Assembly (NCBI RefSeq): GCF_001528665.1
Contig: NZ_BBYJ01000014.1
Coordinates: 178,181 to 242,180 of the forward strand
DNA: 64,000 nucleotides
Direction of reading: 5' to 3'
DNA from: Microtetraspora malaysiensis
GTDB lineage: Bacteria > Actinomycetota > Actinomycetes > Streptosporangiales > Streptosporangiaceae
Every line of letters starts with the position of its first letter. Position 1 is the first letter of the stretch. The position numbers and the translations under genes are program-made. Below the pieces are notes generated by a model. It had not been told where the DNA came from. It worked only from the letters and a program-made list of their open reading frames with translations, and did not search any database. Shown one piece after another: positions 8,194-17,129 of the stretch.

Positions 8194-8841
8194 AGCGATA
8201 TCTCCTGGGGGGTGAGAGATGGGTTGAGGACTCGCAGCCAGCGACGCTCTAACGTCACGGGCAACCCTCATTACTCGGTGACCAGAGCCGGCCATCCGTT
8301 GATGCATGATCCCCGTCTGTTTCCGTTGCCTGATCATTCTCGGCCAACAAGCAACTGTCAAGAATTATGGATGAGAGGATTCAAATAGCCGCTTGCACCC
8401 AACGGCGATGTCTTCAGACGGCAGTTTGGGGAGGCCGCGTCAAGTGTCCATCCATGGCGGCCCCGACCCGACGGCCTTAAGTTAGGGGCCTCGACCGCCC
8501 GAATGTCCGTTTTTCGGATCTTGATTACAGCTTGATCACGATCGTGATTCGAGCTGCGGAAATGACAAAACCCCTGGCAGCTGGATTGTTGTCGAGACAG
8601 TCCACGTATACAGGAGCCTTGCCTTGATCAGTCATGGGCCTTGATCAGTCATGGGTGAGGCGCATGGGACTTGCTCTGGTGTGAGGCCGATCTTCGACTG
8701 CACTGTCGATCATGTTGTCAAGCTGCTTCGCCGGTGTTGCCGGAGAAGGAGGCCAGGGGGTGGTGGCCGTACCCCTTAAAGTTGGCCGCCGCCCCCTCGT
8801 GGCGCCGGGGTGCCGGCCGCGTCCCGCCGGGCGCTTCGGGG
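8194..8841. other. Gene-poor stretch with a palindrome and a short tandem repeat
   Basis: No convincing gene in about 650 bases. It holds a 14-base palindrome ATCACGATCGTGAT near 8536 and a tandem repeat at 8622-8655. The GC content between 8330 and 8620 is lower than around it, consistent with promoter DNA for the secreted-protein gene. Confidence 0.4.
8622..8655. repeat. Two tandem copies of a 17-base unit
   Basis: CCTTGATCAGTCATGGG occurs at 8622-8638 and again at 8639-8655 with no mismatch. TGATCA within it is palindromic. The role is unknown; a duplication scar or tandem binding site are both possible. Confidence 0.8.
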
Positions 8842-8946
8842 TCATCCGGTGGCGGCGTGGAAGATCAGGACGCCGAGGGCGACGCCGCCCGCGATCGCGA
8901 TCACGTGCAGCACGATCGACAGGGCGCGGATCGCGGTGTGGTTCAT
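8842..8946 (-). CDS. 34-residue single-pass membrane peptide
   Basis: A very short frame that starts at an ATG overlapping the stop of the upstream SHOCT protein gene by 4 bases (ATGA). It codes for MNHTAIRALSIVLHVIAIAG followed by GVALGVLIFHAATG, one predicted membrane helix with almost nothing outside it. The stop-start overlap and the hydrophobic content argue for a real coupled gene. It may act with the SHOCT membrane protein. No family is recognised. Confidence 0.5.
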   Translation of the reverse strand: MNHTAIRALSIVLHVIAIAGGVALGVLIFHAATG

Positions 8947-9647
8947 GCGTCGGGTCCGTTCAGCAGGAGGTTCTTCGCCCAGGCGTACTCGGCGTCGTCG
9001 ATCCGGCCGGCCTGGTGGAGCGCGGCCAGCCGCTCCAGCTCGCCGACCAGGCCGCCTTCGGTCGGCGGCGTACGGGGGGCTCCTCCCGCCGGAGCCGGGA
9101 TTCTCGCCGGGGCGGGCACGCGCGCGGGGGCCGCGACGGCCCTCCGGGGGATCGGGAGCGGTCCCCCGGCGGGCCCGGACGGCGCCGGCCCCAAAAACAC
9201 GCCGAGGAAGACGTCCCCGTTGCGCAGGAACAGCAGCGGGACCCCGCCCATCAGGATGAAGAGCACCGCGCAGACCATGAAGCCCCCGTCGACGCCGTCC
9301 CCGGCATGCAGGGCCGAGTCGAGGAAGGCGTATCCGAGGCTGAGGAACAGCGCGGGCCAGGCCAGCGGGGTCAGCCGGGGCCCCACCGGGAGCGAGCTCG
9401 CGATGTAGAGGCCCAGCCCGGCTATCCCGCCGAAGATCGAGCCGGGGATGATCCAGCCGATGCCCTCGGGACAGGGCGTCGCGATCTCGTACGCCCCGCC
9501 GGAGGCGCAGGCGCCGCCGATCGACATGACGGTGGAGGAGCCCAGGTAGAGCAGGGTCAGACAGCAGCTGACGGCGCCCAAGCCGACGAGCGTCCCAAGG
9601 GAGCGCCGGACGAACCGCAGGGGGTAGCCGCGTCGCGGTGCCCGCAC
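8943..9647 (-). CDS. Membrane protein with C-terminal SHOCT domain; 5' end altered by IS605 insertion
   Basis: A 234-residue frame with four or five membrane segments, a Pro/Ala-rich linker (about residues 150-195) and a C-terminal SHOCT helix pair (LERLAALHQAGRIDDAEYAWAKNLLL). The first 10 or so residues (from the GTG at 9647) lie in tnpB sequence, so the native start has been replaced or lost where the insertion element abuts. The hydrophobic block VGLGAVSCCLTLLYLGSS closely matches GLGAVTAALLFLGTSTT in the relic beyond the other end of the element, so the two were probably tandem paralogues. It is coupled to a 34-residue peptide downstream. Whether it is still expressed is doubtful. Confidence 0.6.
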   Translation of the reverse strand: MRAPRRGYPLRFVRRSLGTLVGLGAVSCCLTLLYLGSSTVMSIGGACASGGAYEIATPCPEGIGWIIPGSIFGGIAGLGLYIASSLPVGPRLTPLAWPALFLSLGYAFLDSALHAGDGVDGGFMVCAVLFILMGGVPLLFLRNGDVFLGVFLGPAPSGPAGGPLPIPRRAVAAPARVPAPARIPAPAGGAPRTPPTEGGLVGELERLAALHQAGRIDDAEYAWAKNLLLNGPDA

Positions 9648-10723
9648 CGGTGGCAGGTCTGTGACGTGCCCGAGGCGGGAACCTTCACCACCAGCCCGCC
9701 GCGATCACGGATCTTGTACTCCAGCAGAGCGAGGGTGCGACCCCACGCCTCTCCGGTGATGGCGCGGTTCAGCCCTGCCTTCTGCCTCACGTTCCGGCCG
9801 GGGGCTTCGATTGTGCCCTTGGCAGAGCGGACCATGTTCGCGATCTTCAGATCCTCCACCACGACCACGCTGAAGGTGTCGGCGAGTTCGGTGGTGGTCT
9901 GGTGCTGCCAGTTGACGGCTCGGCGCTTGGCTGTCGCGCGGAGCCGGGCTATCTGGCCATAGGTGCGGGTCAGCCGATGAGAGGCGTGCTGTCCGGGGGT
10001 ACGGGCAGCGCGCTGGCGGGCGGATTTCTTCTCCAGGCGGCGCAGGTGTTCACGCTCACCGCCGGTGAGCCAGGGGCCGTGCTCACGCGTGGTCTGGTCC
10101 GACAATGCCAAGGCGACGGTGACCCCCCGGTCGATCCCCACGGCTGGACCGGGATGGGTGTCGGTGACCGGAGCGGCCTCGTTCTCGGTTCGGAACATGA
10201 TCTGCCAGCCGAAGGCGTCCTTGACCAGCCGGGCTCCCGTGATCCGCCCGGTCGGGCCGCCCTTGGTGACGCCGGGCAGGTCCTTGGTCCACCGAAACCG
10301 CACCCGCCCGACCTTGGGCAGGTTGACCGCACCCCACCGCCGATTGATTCGCTTGATCTGCAGGTCGCGGGCCTGAGGCACATCGACGGCCAATCGGGAA
10401 CCGAACCGGGCCTTGAACGTCGGGCGTTTGGCGGGGTGATCAGGGTTGAAGAAGTTCGCCCACGCCTGCCGGTAGGTCTTCAGCACGGCCTGCGCCGCCT
10501 GGGCGGGCAGTTGCCCCATCCAGTCGATCTCATGACGCGCTACCCGGATCGCGGTGTCGCACTCCTTCAACGTCGCGAACCGGCCCTGCCGGAAGGTGAC
10601 GTACTCGTGCAGCAGGTTCCACAGGGCGCGAGCGGTGTGCGCCTGGCCGTCCAGCACCGCCACCTGGGCCGTGCTCAACTCCAGGCGGGCCACATGCGCC
10701 CGCGTCTGCTTCGCCTTCTCCAC
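9557..10723 (-). pseudogene. tnpB: tnpB (IS605 OrfB) truncated at the 3' end
   Basis: The TnpB RNA-guided nuclease normally has a helical N-terminal region, a split RuvC domain and a zinc finger. Here the N-terminal domain is intact (SRLAVDVPQARDLQIKRINR) and so are the RuvC blocks VGIDRGVTVALAL (first Asp) and VVVEDLKIANMV (Glu). The zinc finger is cut after its first pair (SQTCHRCGHRD). Past about 9632 the frame continues into flanking membrane-gene DNA and stops at 9557. The second CxxC pair, the last RuvC Asp and the 3' omegaRNA region are therefore missing. It is divergent from tnpA with only 23 bases between them. Confidence 0.85.
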
Positions 10724-10746
10724 ACCCTGATCGTATCGTTTGGTTT

Positions 10747-11175
10747 ATGTCACCGAGATGGGAACCGAACCCTGATGTGCGCACGGGACGGCACGTCGTC
10801 GACCACCTGCATGCCCATTTGGTGTTCGTCACTAAGTATCGGCGGGGGGCCTTCACCGACCCGATGCTGGTCCGATGCGAGCAGATCATGCGTGAGGTCT
10901 GTGCCGATTTCGAGGTCGAGCTTCGTGAGTTCAACGGCGAGGATGATCACGTCCACCTGCTGGTCCATTACCCGCCCAAGGTCGCCTTGTCCAAGCTGGT
11001 CAACTCGCTGAAGGGGGTCTCGGCACGGATGCTCCGCAAGGAGTTCGGCACCCACGTCCACAAGTACCTGTGGGGCGGGCGTTTCTGGTCCGGCTCCTAC
11101 TTCGCCGGGTCGGTTGGCGGGGCCCCGCTGACCGTGCTGAAGCAGTACATCGAGCAGCAGAAACGGCCGGTCTGA
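10747..11175 (+). CDS. tnpA: IS200/IS605 Y1 transposase TnpA
   Basis: A 142-residue single-strand transposase of usual length. The metal-binding HUH motif is HVHLLV (in EDDHVHLLVHYPP), and the catalytic tyrosine lies in VLKQYIEQQ near the C terminus. Other family blocks are HLVFVTKYRRGAF and LWGGRFWSGSYF. Nothing is missing, so it could still move this or related elements in trans. It starts 23 bases from the divergent tnpB start. Confidence 0.93.
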   Translation: MSPRWEPNPDVRTGRHVVDHLHAHLVFVTKYRRGAFTDPMLVRCEQIMREVCADFEVELREFNGEDDHVHLLVHYPPKVALSKLVNSLKGVSARMLRKEFGTHVHKYLWGGRFWSGSYFAGSVGGAPLTVLKQYIEQQKRPV

Positions 11176-11241
11176 TCGGGGTGGACGCCGGTTCGCCTGA
11201 CGACGAATCGGCTGTTCTTGCCCCGCTACGCGCGAGAGTCC

Positions 11242-11268
11242 GCTTCGCCCCGGCCTGAAGGCCGAAGC
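11242..11268. repeat. Subterminal hairpin of the IS605 element
   Basis: GCTTC ... GAAGC outer arms with a GGCCT/AGGCC inner stem and a GA loop, 66 bases after the tnpA stop. Subterminal imperfect hairpins are the structures TnpA recognises in IS200/IS605 ends. Confidence 0.6.
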
Positions 11269-11269
11269 A

Positions 11270-11780
11270 CTACGAACGAATCCGGTAGAAGTGGCGCGCC
11301 CCCTCAGACCAGAGGAAGGAACGATCCCACGATCCCTCCGGTGGTGGTCCGGGTTGAGGCGGCCGGGCGCACGGTCCTGGAGTCCGTGCGCCACAGCCAC
11401 CGTTTCCCAGCGCGTGCCGCTCCGCAGGTTGTCCCACTCTTCGGTTGGCGAGCTTGCGCTGCTCGGTGCGGAGGAAGAGAGCGGCGAGGAGGACGCCGAG
11501 GAGGACGAGGGCGGCGTTGACGGCTATGGCCACGGTGACGCCGTGCAGGATCGCACCCGCGGTCGCACCGCCGGCGGTGGCGGCGGTGACCATGAAGCCG
11601 ACGATGACGAGCATGTTGCCGACGCCGCCGAAGAAGGTGGCGGGCAGCAGCAGCCCCATCGACGCGGTCGTGCTCGTGCCGAGGAAGAGCAGGGCGGCGG
11701 TGACGGCGCCCAGGCCCAGGACGCCGAAGGAGATCCCGGCCGCCAGCGGGAGAAGCCGAGCGTCTCGCGCTCCTCAACTC
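11270..11780 (-). pseudogene. Membrane-protein relic flanking the IS605 element
   Basis: A minus-strand frame follows an in-frame TGA near 11780. It reads LLPLAAGISFGVLGLGAVTA, LLFLGTSTTASMGLLLPATF, then further hydrophobic segments up to LGVLLAALFLRTEQRKLANR, and finally loses character and stops inside the insertion element at 11270. The block GLGAV..LLFLGTS matches the SHOCT membrane protein on the other side of the element. The ATG at 11659 gives a 129-residue remainder. The lack of a 5' end and the chimeric 3' end mark it as broken. Confidence 0.55.
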
Positions 11781-12136
11781 GGGGGAACGGCTTGACAGCG
11801 AAGCCGCCGACCGCGCGGCCGCGGCGCGCGCCGGGGTGTTCGCGTCCGCGTCATGACCACCACTCACCGGAGTTCGCAGCGGAGCCTTTACAACGTAGAT
11901 CACAGGGATCCGCGCGGCCGGCCGGGTTCAGACAGCCGGAACAAGCCCTCGCCTCGGGGGCAGCGGGCCATCGGCGGACGAGGGTGTGCGGCCGACTGGG
12001 CAAAGTGCCCACCCTCCCACTGGGCATATGGTGCGACATGCGCAGAATGCTCAAGCGCCGGCCACGTCCTTGAGCGCGGCCAAGGTCGTTGCTTGAATTT
12101 TGCGCATCCGAAATGTCAGTGAAGGGTGTGCACATA
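11781..12136. other. Upstream region of the AceE-like gene, no gene seen
   Basis: About 350 bases without a convincing gene. The last 120 bases are less GC-rich (TTGCTTGAATTTTGCGCATCC near 12090) and probably contain the promoter for the thiamine-diphosphate enzyme gene. No clear operator was found. Confidence 0.35.
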
Positions 12137-14458
12137 ATGACCAGCCCGGTGACCGGCCCGCGGACGACCACTGAGTTCGCGGTGCTACGCGAGGTGGAGA
12201 ACCGTGTGCTCTGGCTTTCCTCGGCCGTCATCCACCACGCGAACCGGGTGCGGGAGAACCCCTCGGGTTTGAAGGTCGGCGGCCACCAGGCGTCCTCGGC
12301 GTCGATGGTGTCGATCATGACGACCCTGTGGTTCCGCCATCTGCGGCCGGAGGACCGGGTGTCAGTGAAGCCGCACGCGTCTCCGGTGCTCCACTCGATC
12401 AACTACCTGCTCGGCCGGCTGGACGCGTCGTACCTGCCCCGGTTGCGGGAGTTCGGCGGGCTGCAGAGCTATCCGAGCCGGATCAAGGACCCCGACCCGG
12501 TGGACTACTCGACCGGCTCGGTCGGGATCGGGGCGACCGCGCCGATCTGGGGCGCCCTGTCGCGTCGCTACGTCGACACCGTGCTGGGCGGCGCCGGCAC
12601 CGGCCGCCAGTACTCGCTGGTCGGCGACGCCGAACTCGACGAGGGCGCGGTCTGGGAGGCCGTGCTCGATCCCACGGTCGGCGAACTCGGGGAGGTGGTG
12701 TGGGTCGTCGACCTGAACCGGCAGTCGCTGGACCGGGTGGTGCCCAACATCGCGGCCGACAAGCTGCAGGGCATGTTCGCGGCGGCGGGCTGGCAGGTGA
12801 TCACCGTCAAGTACGGGCAGCTGCTGGAAGAGCTGTTCGCCCGGCCGGGCGGGGCGGAGCTGCGCAGGCGGATCGACGAGATGCCCAACCCCGAATATCA
12901 GCGGCTGCTGCGGTGCGGCGCGCAGGAGCTCCGGCGGCGGCTCGCCGGGGTGGGCCGGGGCGCGGCGGAGATCCAGGCGCTGGTCGACCAGGTCGACGAC
13001 GACACGTTGGTGGACGCGATCGCGAACTTGGGCGGCCACGACCTGGAGGCCCTGGACCGGGCGTTCTCCTCCATCGACGACACGCGTCCCACGGTGATCT
13101 TCGCCTACACCGTCAAGGGGTACGGCCTGGCGACCAGGGGACATCCGCAGAACCACTCGGCGCTGCTGACCCAGCAGCAGATGCAGGAGCTGGCCGACCG
13201 GGTGGGCGGCGACCTGGACGACCCGTGGCGAGCCTTCTCGCCGGACAGCGCGGCGCACGCCCTCTGCGCGCGGACGGCGGAGCGGCTGCGGAGGCCGGAG
13301 ACACCGTCGATCCAGCCGCCCGACCTGCCCGCCGACATCGGGCGCACGCCGTCGGGCACCGCGACCACCCAGGCCGCCCTGGGGCGTACGCTGCTCGACC
13401 TGACGCGGGCGGCGCCGGAGGCGGCCAAGCGGGTGGTCACCGTGAGCCCGGACGTCAGCTCGTCCACCAACCTCGGAGGCTGGGTGAACAAAGTCGGCGT
13501 CTGGTCGGCCAACGAGCGCCTCAACTGGTTCGCCGACGACGCCGAGACCATCCTGCACTGGCACGAGAAACCGACCGGCCAGCACATCGAACTGGGGATC
13601 GCGGAGACCAACCTCGTCAGCCTGATCGGGGAACTGGGCACGACCTGGAGCCGGTGGGGCCAGCCGCTGCTGCCGATCGGCGTGCTCTACGACCCGTTCG
13701 TGGAACGCGCGCTGGAGCCGTGGTCCTACGGCATCTACGCCGGCGGGCAGTCGATCCTGGTCGGCACGCCGTCCGGCGTCTCGCTGGCGTCGGAAGGCGG
13801 CGCGCACCAGTCGATCAAGACACCGTCGATCGGCCTGGAGCAACCGGGCTGCGTCTACTACGAACCGGCGTTCGCCATCGACACCGAGTGGACGCTGCTC
13901 GCCGGCCTGGCCCGGCTGGGCAGACCGGACGGCACCTCGGCCTATCTGCGGCTGTCCACGCGTCCCGTCGATCAGACCCTGGCGGCCGTACCCACCGACC
14001 CCGCGGCGCGGGAACGGCGGAGGCGGCAGGTGGTCGCGGGAGCATATCCGCTGCGGCGCGCGGCGAACCCCAAGGTCACGCTCGCCGCGATGGGCGCGGT
14101 GGTGCCGGAGGCGCTGGCCGCGGCGGACCGGCTGGACCTGCTCGGCATTCCGGCGGACGTGGTCTGCGTGACGAGCCCCGACCTGCTGTACCGGGCGGTG
14201 CGGGCCCGGCAAGGCCATGAGCAAGCCGAGTCGTGGGTGCTGGACCAGACGTTCCCCGCCGATCGAGCCGCTCCCCTCGTCACGGTGCTCGACGGGCATC
14301 CCCACACCCTGTCCTTCCTCGCGACCGTCAACCGGGTGCCGACCACGGCGCTGGGCGTCACCCGCTTCGGCCAGTCGGGGTCGCTCGACGACGTCTACCG
14401 GTACCACGGCCTGAACGCCGACAGCATCGTCGCCGCCGCGCTGGACCTGGCCGGCTGA
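12137..14458 (+). CDS. AceE-like transketolase-family enzyme (pyruvate dehydrogenase E1 homodimeric-type relative)
   Basis: A 773-residue thiamine-diphosphate enzyme. Blocks in order recall homodimeric pyruvate dehydrogenase E1: GLKVGGHQASSASMVSIMTT, YSTGSVGIGATAPIWGAL, GDAELDEGAVWEAV followed by VVDLNRQSLDRVV (the GDG...N cofactor motif), and in the C-terminal half HIELGIAETNLVSLIGELG and GTPSGVSLASEGGAHQSIKT. Typical AceE is nearer 900 residues, so it is shorter. I chose the ATG at 12137, with GAAGGG about 10 bases upstream; ATG 12113 is an alternative. No E2 or E3 gene lies nearby, so it may act on its own or on another 2-oxoacid or ketose. A hairpin follows the stop. Confidence 0.75.
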   Translation: MTSPVTGPRTTTEFAVLREVENRVLWLSSAVIHHANRVRENPSGLKVGGHQASSASMVSIMTTLWFRHLRPEDRVSVKPHASPVLHSINYLLGRLDASYLPRLREFGGLQSYPSRIKDPDPVDYSTGSVGIGATAPIWGALSRRYVDTVLGGAGTGRQYSLVGDAELDEGAVWEAVLDPTVGELGEVVWVVDLNRQSLDRVVPNIAADKLQGMFAAAGWQVITVKYGQLLEELFARPGGAELRRRIDEMPNPEYQRLLRCGAQELRRRLAGVGRGAAEIQALVDQVDDDTLVDAIANLGGHDLEALDRAFSSIDDTRPTVIFAYTVKGYGLATRGHPQNHSALLTQQQMQELADRVGGDLDDPWRAFSPDSAAHALCARTAERLRRPETPSIQPPDLPADIGRTPSGTATTQAALGRTLLDLTRAAPEAAKRVVTVSPDVSSSTNLGGWVNKVGVWSANERLNWFADDAETILHWHEKPTGQHIELGIAETNLVSLIGELGTTWSRWGQPLLPIGVLYDPFVERALEPWSYGIYAGGQSILVGTPSGVSLASEGGAHQSIKTPSIGLEQPGCVYYEPAFAIDTEWTLLAGLARLGRPDGTSAYLRLSTRPVDQTLAAVPTDPAARERRRRQVVAGAYPLRRAANPKVTLAAMGAVVPEALAAADRLDLLGIPADVVCVTSPDLLYRAVRARQGHEQAESWVLDQTFPADRAAPLVTVLDGHPHTLSFLATVNRVPTTALGVTRFGQSGSLDDVYRYHGLNADSIVAAALDLAG

Positions 14459-14480
14459 CGAACGCCCAGGCCCGCACCAC

Positions 14481-14520
14481 GCACCGGGGCTCCGGACTTT
14501 CTTCCACGGAGCCCCCGTGC
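14481..14520 (+). terminator. Hairpin after the AceE-like gene
   Basis: Near-perfect 14-base arms, GCACCGGGGCTCCG and CGGAGCCCCCGTGC (one mismatch), with a 12-base loop, 22 bases after the stop. No T-run. Confidence 0.6.
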
Positions 14521-14818
14521 ATGGCGACCAACAGTCCCGACGCTTACCCGACGAATACCCACGCTCACCAATGACCGCCGACGACGCCGGCCGCCGTCGC
14601 GCAAACCCCGCGGCCGGCGGGCCTCCTGCCAATTTGCTGACAGCTCATGAGGCCAACCGTCACCGGCGACCCTCCCTACCTGGCTCGACGTAGCTTCGGG
14701 AGTTCCGGGGCCGACACGAAACCTCCACCACGACAGCCAAACGCAATACTTCGATTACTCTCAGTAACATCACCGTGGATTCGATCAACACGAATTGCCC
14801 TGACAGATCGGGAGCTCC
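14521..14818. other. Intergenic region upstream of a secreted protein
   Basis: No gene seen. The 100 bases before 14819 are comparatively AT-rich (ACGCAATACTTCGATTACTC) and probably carry the promoter of the secreted-protein gene. Confidence 0.35.
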
Positions 14819-16237
14819 ATGGTGATAGCACAACGACCCAGGTCCGCACTCGCCACACTGGCCTGTGCCCTGACGGCACTGCTGGCCGCATCGGCGACGT
14901 CGGCGGCAGCCGACACCGGTGCACACACCGTCACCACGACGCGGCAGGCCACCACACACGCCGCCCCCGCGCCCTGCGTCCGGCAGGGGCAGGCGAACTA
15001 CCCCGTCGACTACTACTGGAAGAACGCGCTCGGCATGAGGCTGGGCAGCGGGTCGGTCTCGGTCGTCACCTCCCCCTCCCTGTGGGGCGGGCAGATCGCA
15101 CCGGGCAGCACCTTCACCCTCACGCTGACGCACCGCACGGCCCAGTGGCCGCTGCTGGTGCGCACCTACACCACCACCTGGGACCTGTCCTCCCTGTTGG
15201 CCAACGCCGACATCGTCAGCCAGTCGGGGACCGGCACCATCAACGGCACCTCCTTGTCGATCACCTCGCCGGGCTCCAAGACCGACCCGCCCGCCAAGGT
15301 CATCACCTTCCAGGTCCGCCAGGGAACCGTCGGAAACAGCATGACCATCCGGCCGACCGGGATCAGCAGCGTCATCGCCGCGCCGGGCCAACTCGGCAAC
15401 AACACGCCCGCCCCGCCGATCCAGATCGTCAGCGGCCAGTCGATCTCGCCCACCCGGGCCGCCGACGACACCGCCACCACCCAGGGCAACCCCGTCAGCA
15501 TTCCCGTCCTGGCCAACGACACCGGCACCGCACCGGTGATCAGCAGCGTCACCGCTCCCGGCCACGGCACCGCGACGATCTCCGGCGGCAACGTGGTCTA
15601 CACGCCCGGCCCCGGCTTCGTCGGCGCCGACACCTTCACCTACACCATCACCACCGACTGCGGAACCAGCACCGCCACGGTCACCGTCGCCGTCCCGTGC
15701 ACCGACACGCCCGTCACCTTGGCGAACGGCAGCTTCGAGTCACCCCCTGTGACCGGGTTCCAGATGCTCCCCGACGCCACGACCAACCCGGGCATCGGCT
15801 GGCAGACCACCGCCACCGACCACCTGGTGGAGTTCTGGCGTACCGGCTTCCAAGGGGTCCCAGCAGCCGATGGGCAGCAGTTCGCCGAACTCAACGCCAA
15901 CCAGTTCTCCACGCTGTATCAGGACCTGCCCACCGTTCCCGGAACCGTCATGACCTGGTCGCTGTATCACCGGGGCGTCGCGGGCACCGACACGATGCAC
16001 GTGCTCATCGGCGCCCCCGGCGCGACCGTCGCCCAGACCCCCGCCGGAGCGTCCTCACCCGACATCACCGACGGCAACACCGCGTGGCGTCGCTACACCG
16101 GGACGTACGTCGTCCCGCCGGGACAGACCGTCACCCGGTTCTCCTTCGAGTCGGTATCGACCGCGGGCGGTAACCCGGCGACCGGCAACCTCCTGGACGG
16201 CGTCGTCTTCGAGACCCCGCGCTGCCCGGTAAGTTGA
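14819..16237 (+). CDS. Secreted protein with Ig/cadherin-like and C-terminal jelly-roll-like domains
   Basis: A 472-residue exported protein. A signal peptide ([22 protein letters not shown]) is followed by an unknown beta-rich domain (about residues 55-200). Residues 215-295 look like a cadherin-like/Ig repeat of the Big_9 type ([33 protein letters not shown]). The C-terminal 170 residues ([15 protein letters not shown] to [11 protein letters not shown]) resemble galactose-binding-like jelly rolls such as DUF642. No catalytic residues are recognised, so an adhesive or carbohydrate-binding surface role is likely. The gene stands alone and ends at a shared terminator. Confidence 0.7.
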   Translation: MVIAQRPRSALATLACALTALLAASATSAAADTGAHTVTTTRQATTHAAPAPCVRQGQANYPVDYYWKNALGMRLGSGSVSVVTSPSLWGGQIAPGSTFTLTLTHRTAQWPLLVRTYTTTWDLSSLLANADIVSQSGTGTINGTSLSITSPGSKTDPPAKVITFQVRQGTVGNSMTIRPTGISSVIAAPGQLGNNTPAPPIQIVSGQSISPTRAADDTATTQGNPVSIPVLANDTGTAPVISSVTAPGHGTATISGGNVVYTPGPGFVGADTFTYTITTDCGTSTATVTVAVPCTDTPVTLANGSFESPPVTGFQMLPDATTNPGIGWQTTATDHLVEFWRTGFQGVPAADGQQFAELNANQFSTLYQDLPTVPGTVMTWSLYHRGVAGTDTMHVLIGAPGATVAQTPAGASSPDITDGNTAWRRYTGTYVVPPGQTVTRFSFESVSTAGGNPATGNLLDGVVFETPRCPVS

Positions 16238-16266
16238 CGCCCTCCTAACGGATCGGCGATTTCGTC

Positions 16267-16296
16267 GTGGGGCCGCCGGCCGGCCGGCGGCCCCAC
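16267..16296. terminator. Bidirectional terminator between convergent genes
   Basis: A perfect 30-base palindrome with 15-base arms (GTGGGGCCGCCGGCC and its complement). It lies exactly between the stop of the secreted-protein gene and the stop of the opposing membrane-protein gene, so one hairpin can serve both strands. Confidence 0.8.
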
Positions 16297-17025
16297 TCAC
16301 TCCTCGCTCGGACGACGGGTCGCCGGCTCGTCGGAGGCCACCTCCAATCGCTCCAGTCGTTTTCGCACCTCGGCGACCTGCTCACGGACCAGGGAGACGG
16401 CGGTCTCCCCCGACGTGACAGGGGCGGGCAGGTTGACCAGCGTATGGGGGCGGCGACCGATCCCGGCGAACACCGGCAGCGACAGCACCGCCCACGCCAG
16501 CACGGCCACCCCGGCTGCCAGGGCCTGGCCGGCCGGGGGGCTTCCGGCGTAGACCATCGCCACGGTGCCCGCGCCGTACAACGTCCAGGCCAGGCGCACG
16601 CCCCAAGACCGGAACAGGCCGAGCAGCCACAACACCACCGCGACTGCCACCCAGGCCTTCCACAGCGCCTCAGCGGTGATGGGCAACCCTGCGGCGTGTT
16701 CATTGAGGTAGGTGCGGACCGGCTTGGTGATGACGTCCATGAACTGCGAGGAGGTCGCCGCGTCCACTCCTTCGGCGGCGGCTCCCGTGGCGGCTCCCAC
16801 GAGGGCTTTGCCGATCGCGATCACAACCCACAGCACAGTGGTCACGAGGGCGAGGAAGGCCAGGACCACCGAGACGACCACGGCGATGAGCACGATCCGG
16901 CCGCGCTCGCTGTCCGCTCCATACCGGCGATCGACCTGGTCCAGGAGTCTGTCGTACAGACCGAGCAGCCTGATCAGCAGGGGTTGGTCGGTGTCAGCTT
17001 GGCGGGGGCCGGGCGATGGGGTCAT
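16297..17025 (-). CDS. Membrane protein of unknown function
   Basis: A 242-residue protein. A hydrophilic N terminus of about 42 residues is followed by a long hydrophobic segment (IVLIAVVVSVVLAFLALVTTVLWVV), then three more membrane segments between residues 125 and 200. The charged C-terminal tail (VREQVAEVRKRLERLEVASDEP) has heptad character and may form a coiled coil in the cytoplasm. Its stop abuts the bidirectional terminator. No family recognised. Confidence 0.65.
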   Translation of the reverse strand: MTPSPGPRQADTDQPLLIRLLGLYDRLLDQVDRRYGADSERGRIVLIAVVVSVVLAFLALVTTVLWVVIAIGKALVGAATGAAAEGVDAATSSQFMDVITKPVRTYLNEHAAGLPITAEALWKAWVAVAVVLWLLGLFRSWGVRLAWTLYGAGTVAMVYAGSPPAGQALAAGVAVLAWAVLSLPVFAGIGRRPHTLVNLPAPVTSGETAVSLVREQVAEVRKRLERLEVASDEPATRRPSEE

Positions 17026-17129
17026 AGGCAGTGCTCCCTCATGCCGAGATCATCGCTCATACCGCTATAGGAACATTTCAGCGAGGCTGTTGCACCCCTC
17101 AACAACCTGCCAGGGGTCAGCTGTGCCGG

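Larger units (their letters stand above)
9632..11290. mobile_element. IS200/IS605-family element, right end lost
   Basis: Divergent tnpB (minus) and tnpA (plus) back to back is the IS605 layout. A subterminal hairpin at 11242-11268 (GCTTC, bulge, GGCCT-GA-AGGCC, GAAGC) marks the tnpA-side end. On the tnpB side no matching hairpin is seen, because tnpB runs directly into host coding sequence. Outer limits are approximate. Both flanks are damaged membrane-protein frames on the minus strand. Confidence 0.7.

Noticed and set aside
8645..8845. 66-codon minus frame after the SHOCT/peptide pair
   Set aside because: No ribosome site, no recognisable domain, and it runs through the 17-bp tandem repeat.
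12362..14632. 756-codon open frame on the minus strand opposite the AceE-like gene
   Set aside because: It is the Arg/Gly/Ala/Pro-rich antisense shadow typical of high-GC genes; the plus frame has clear family motifs.
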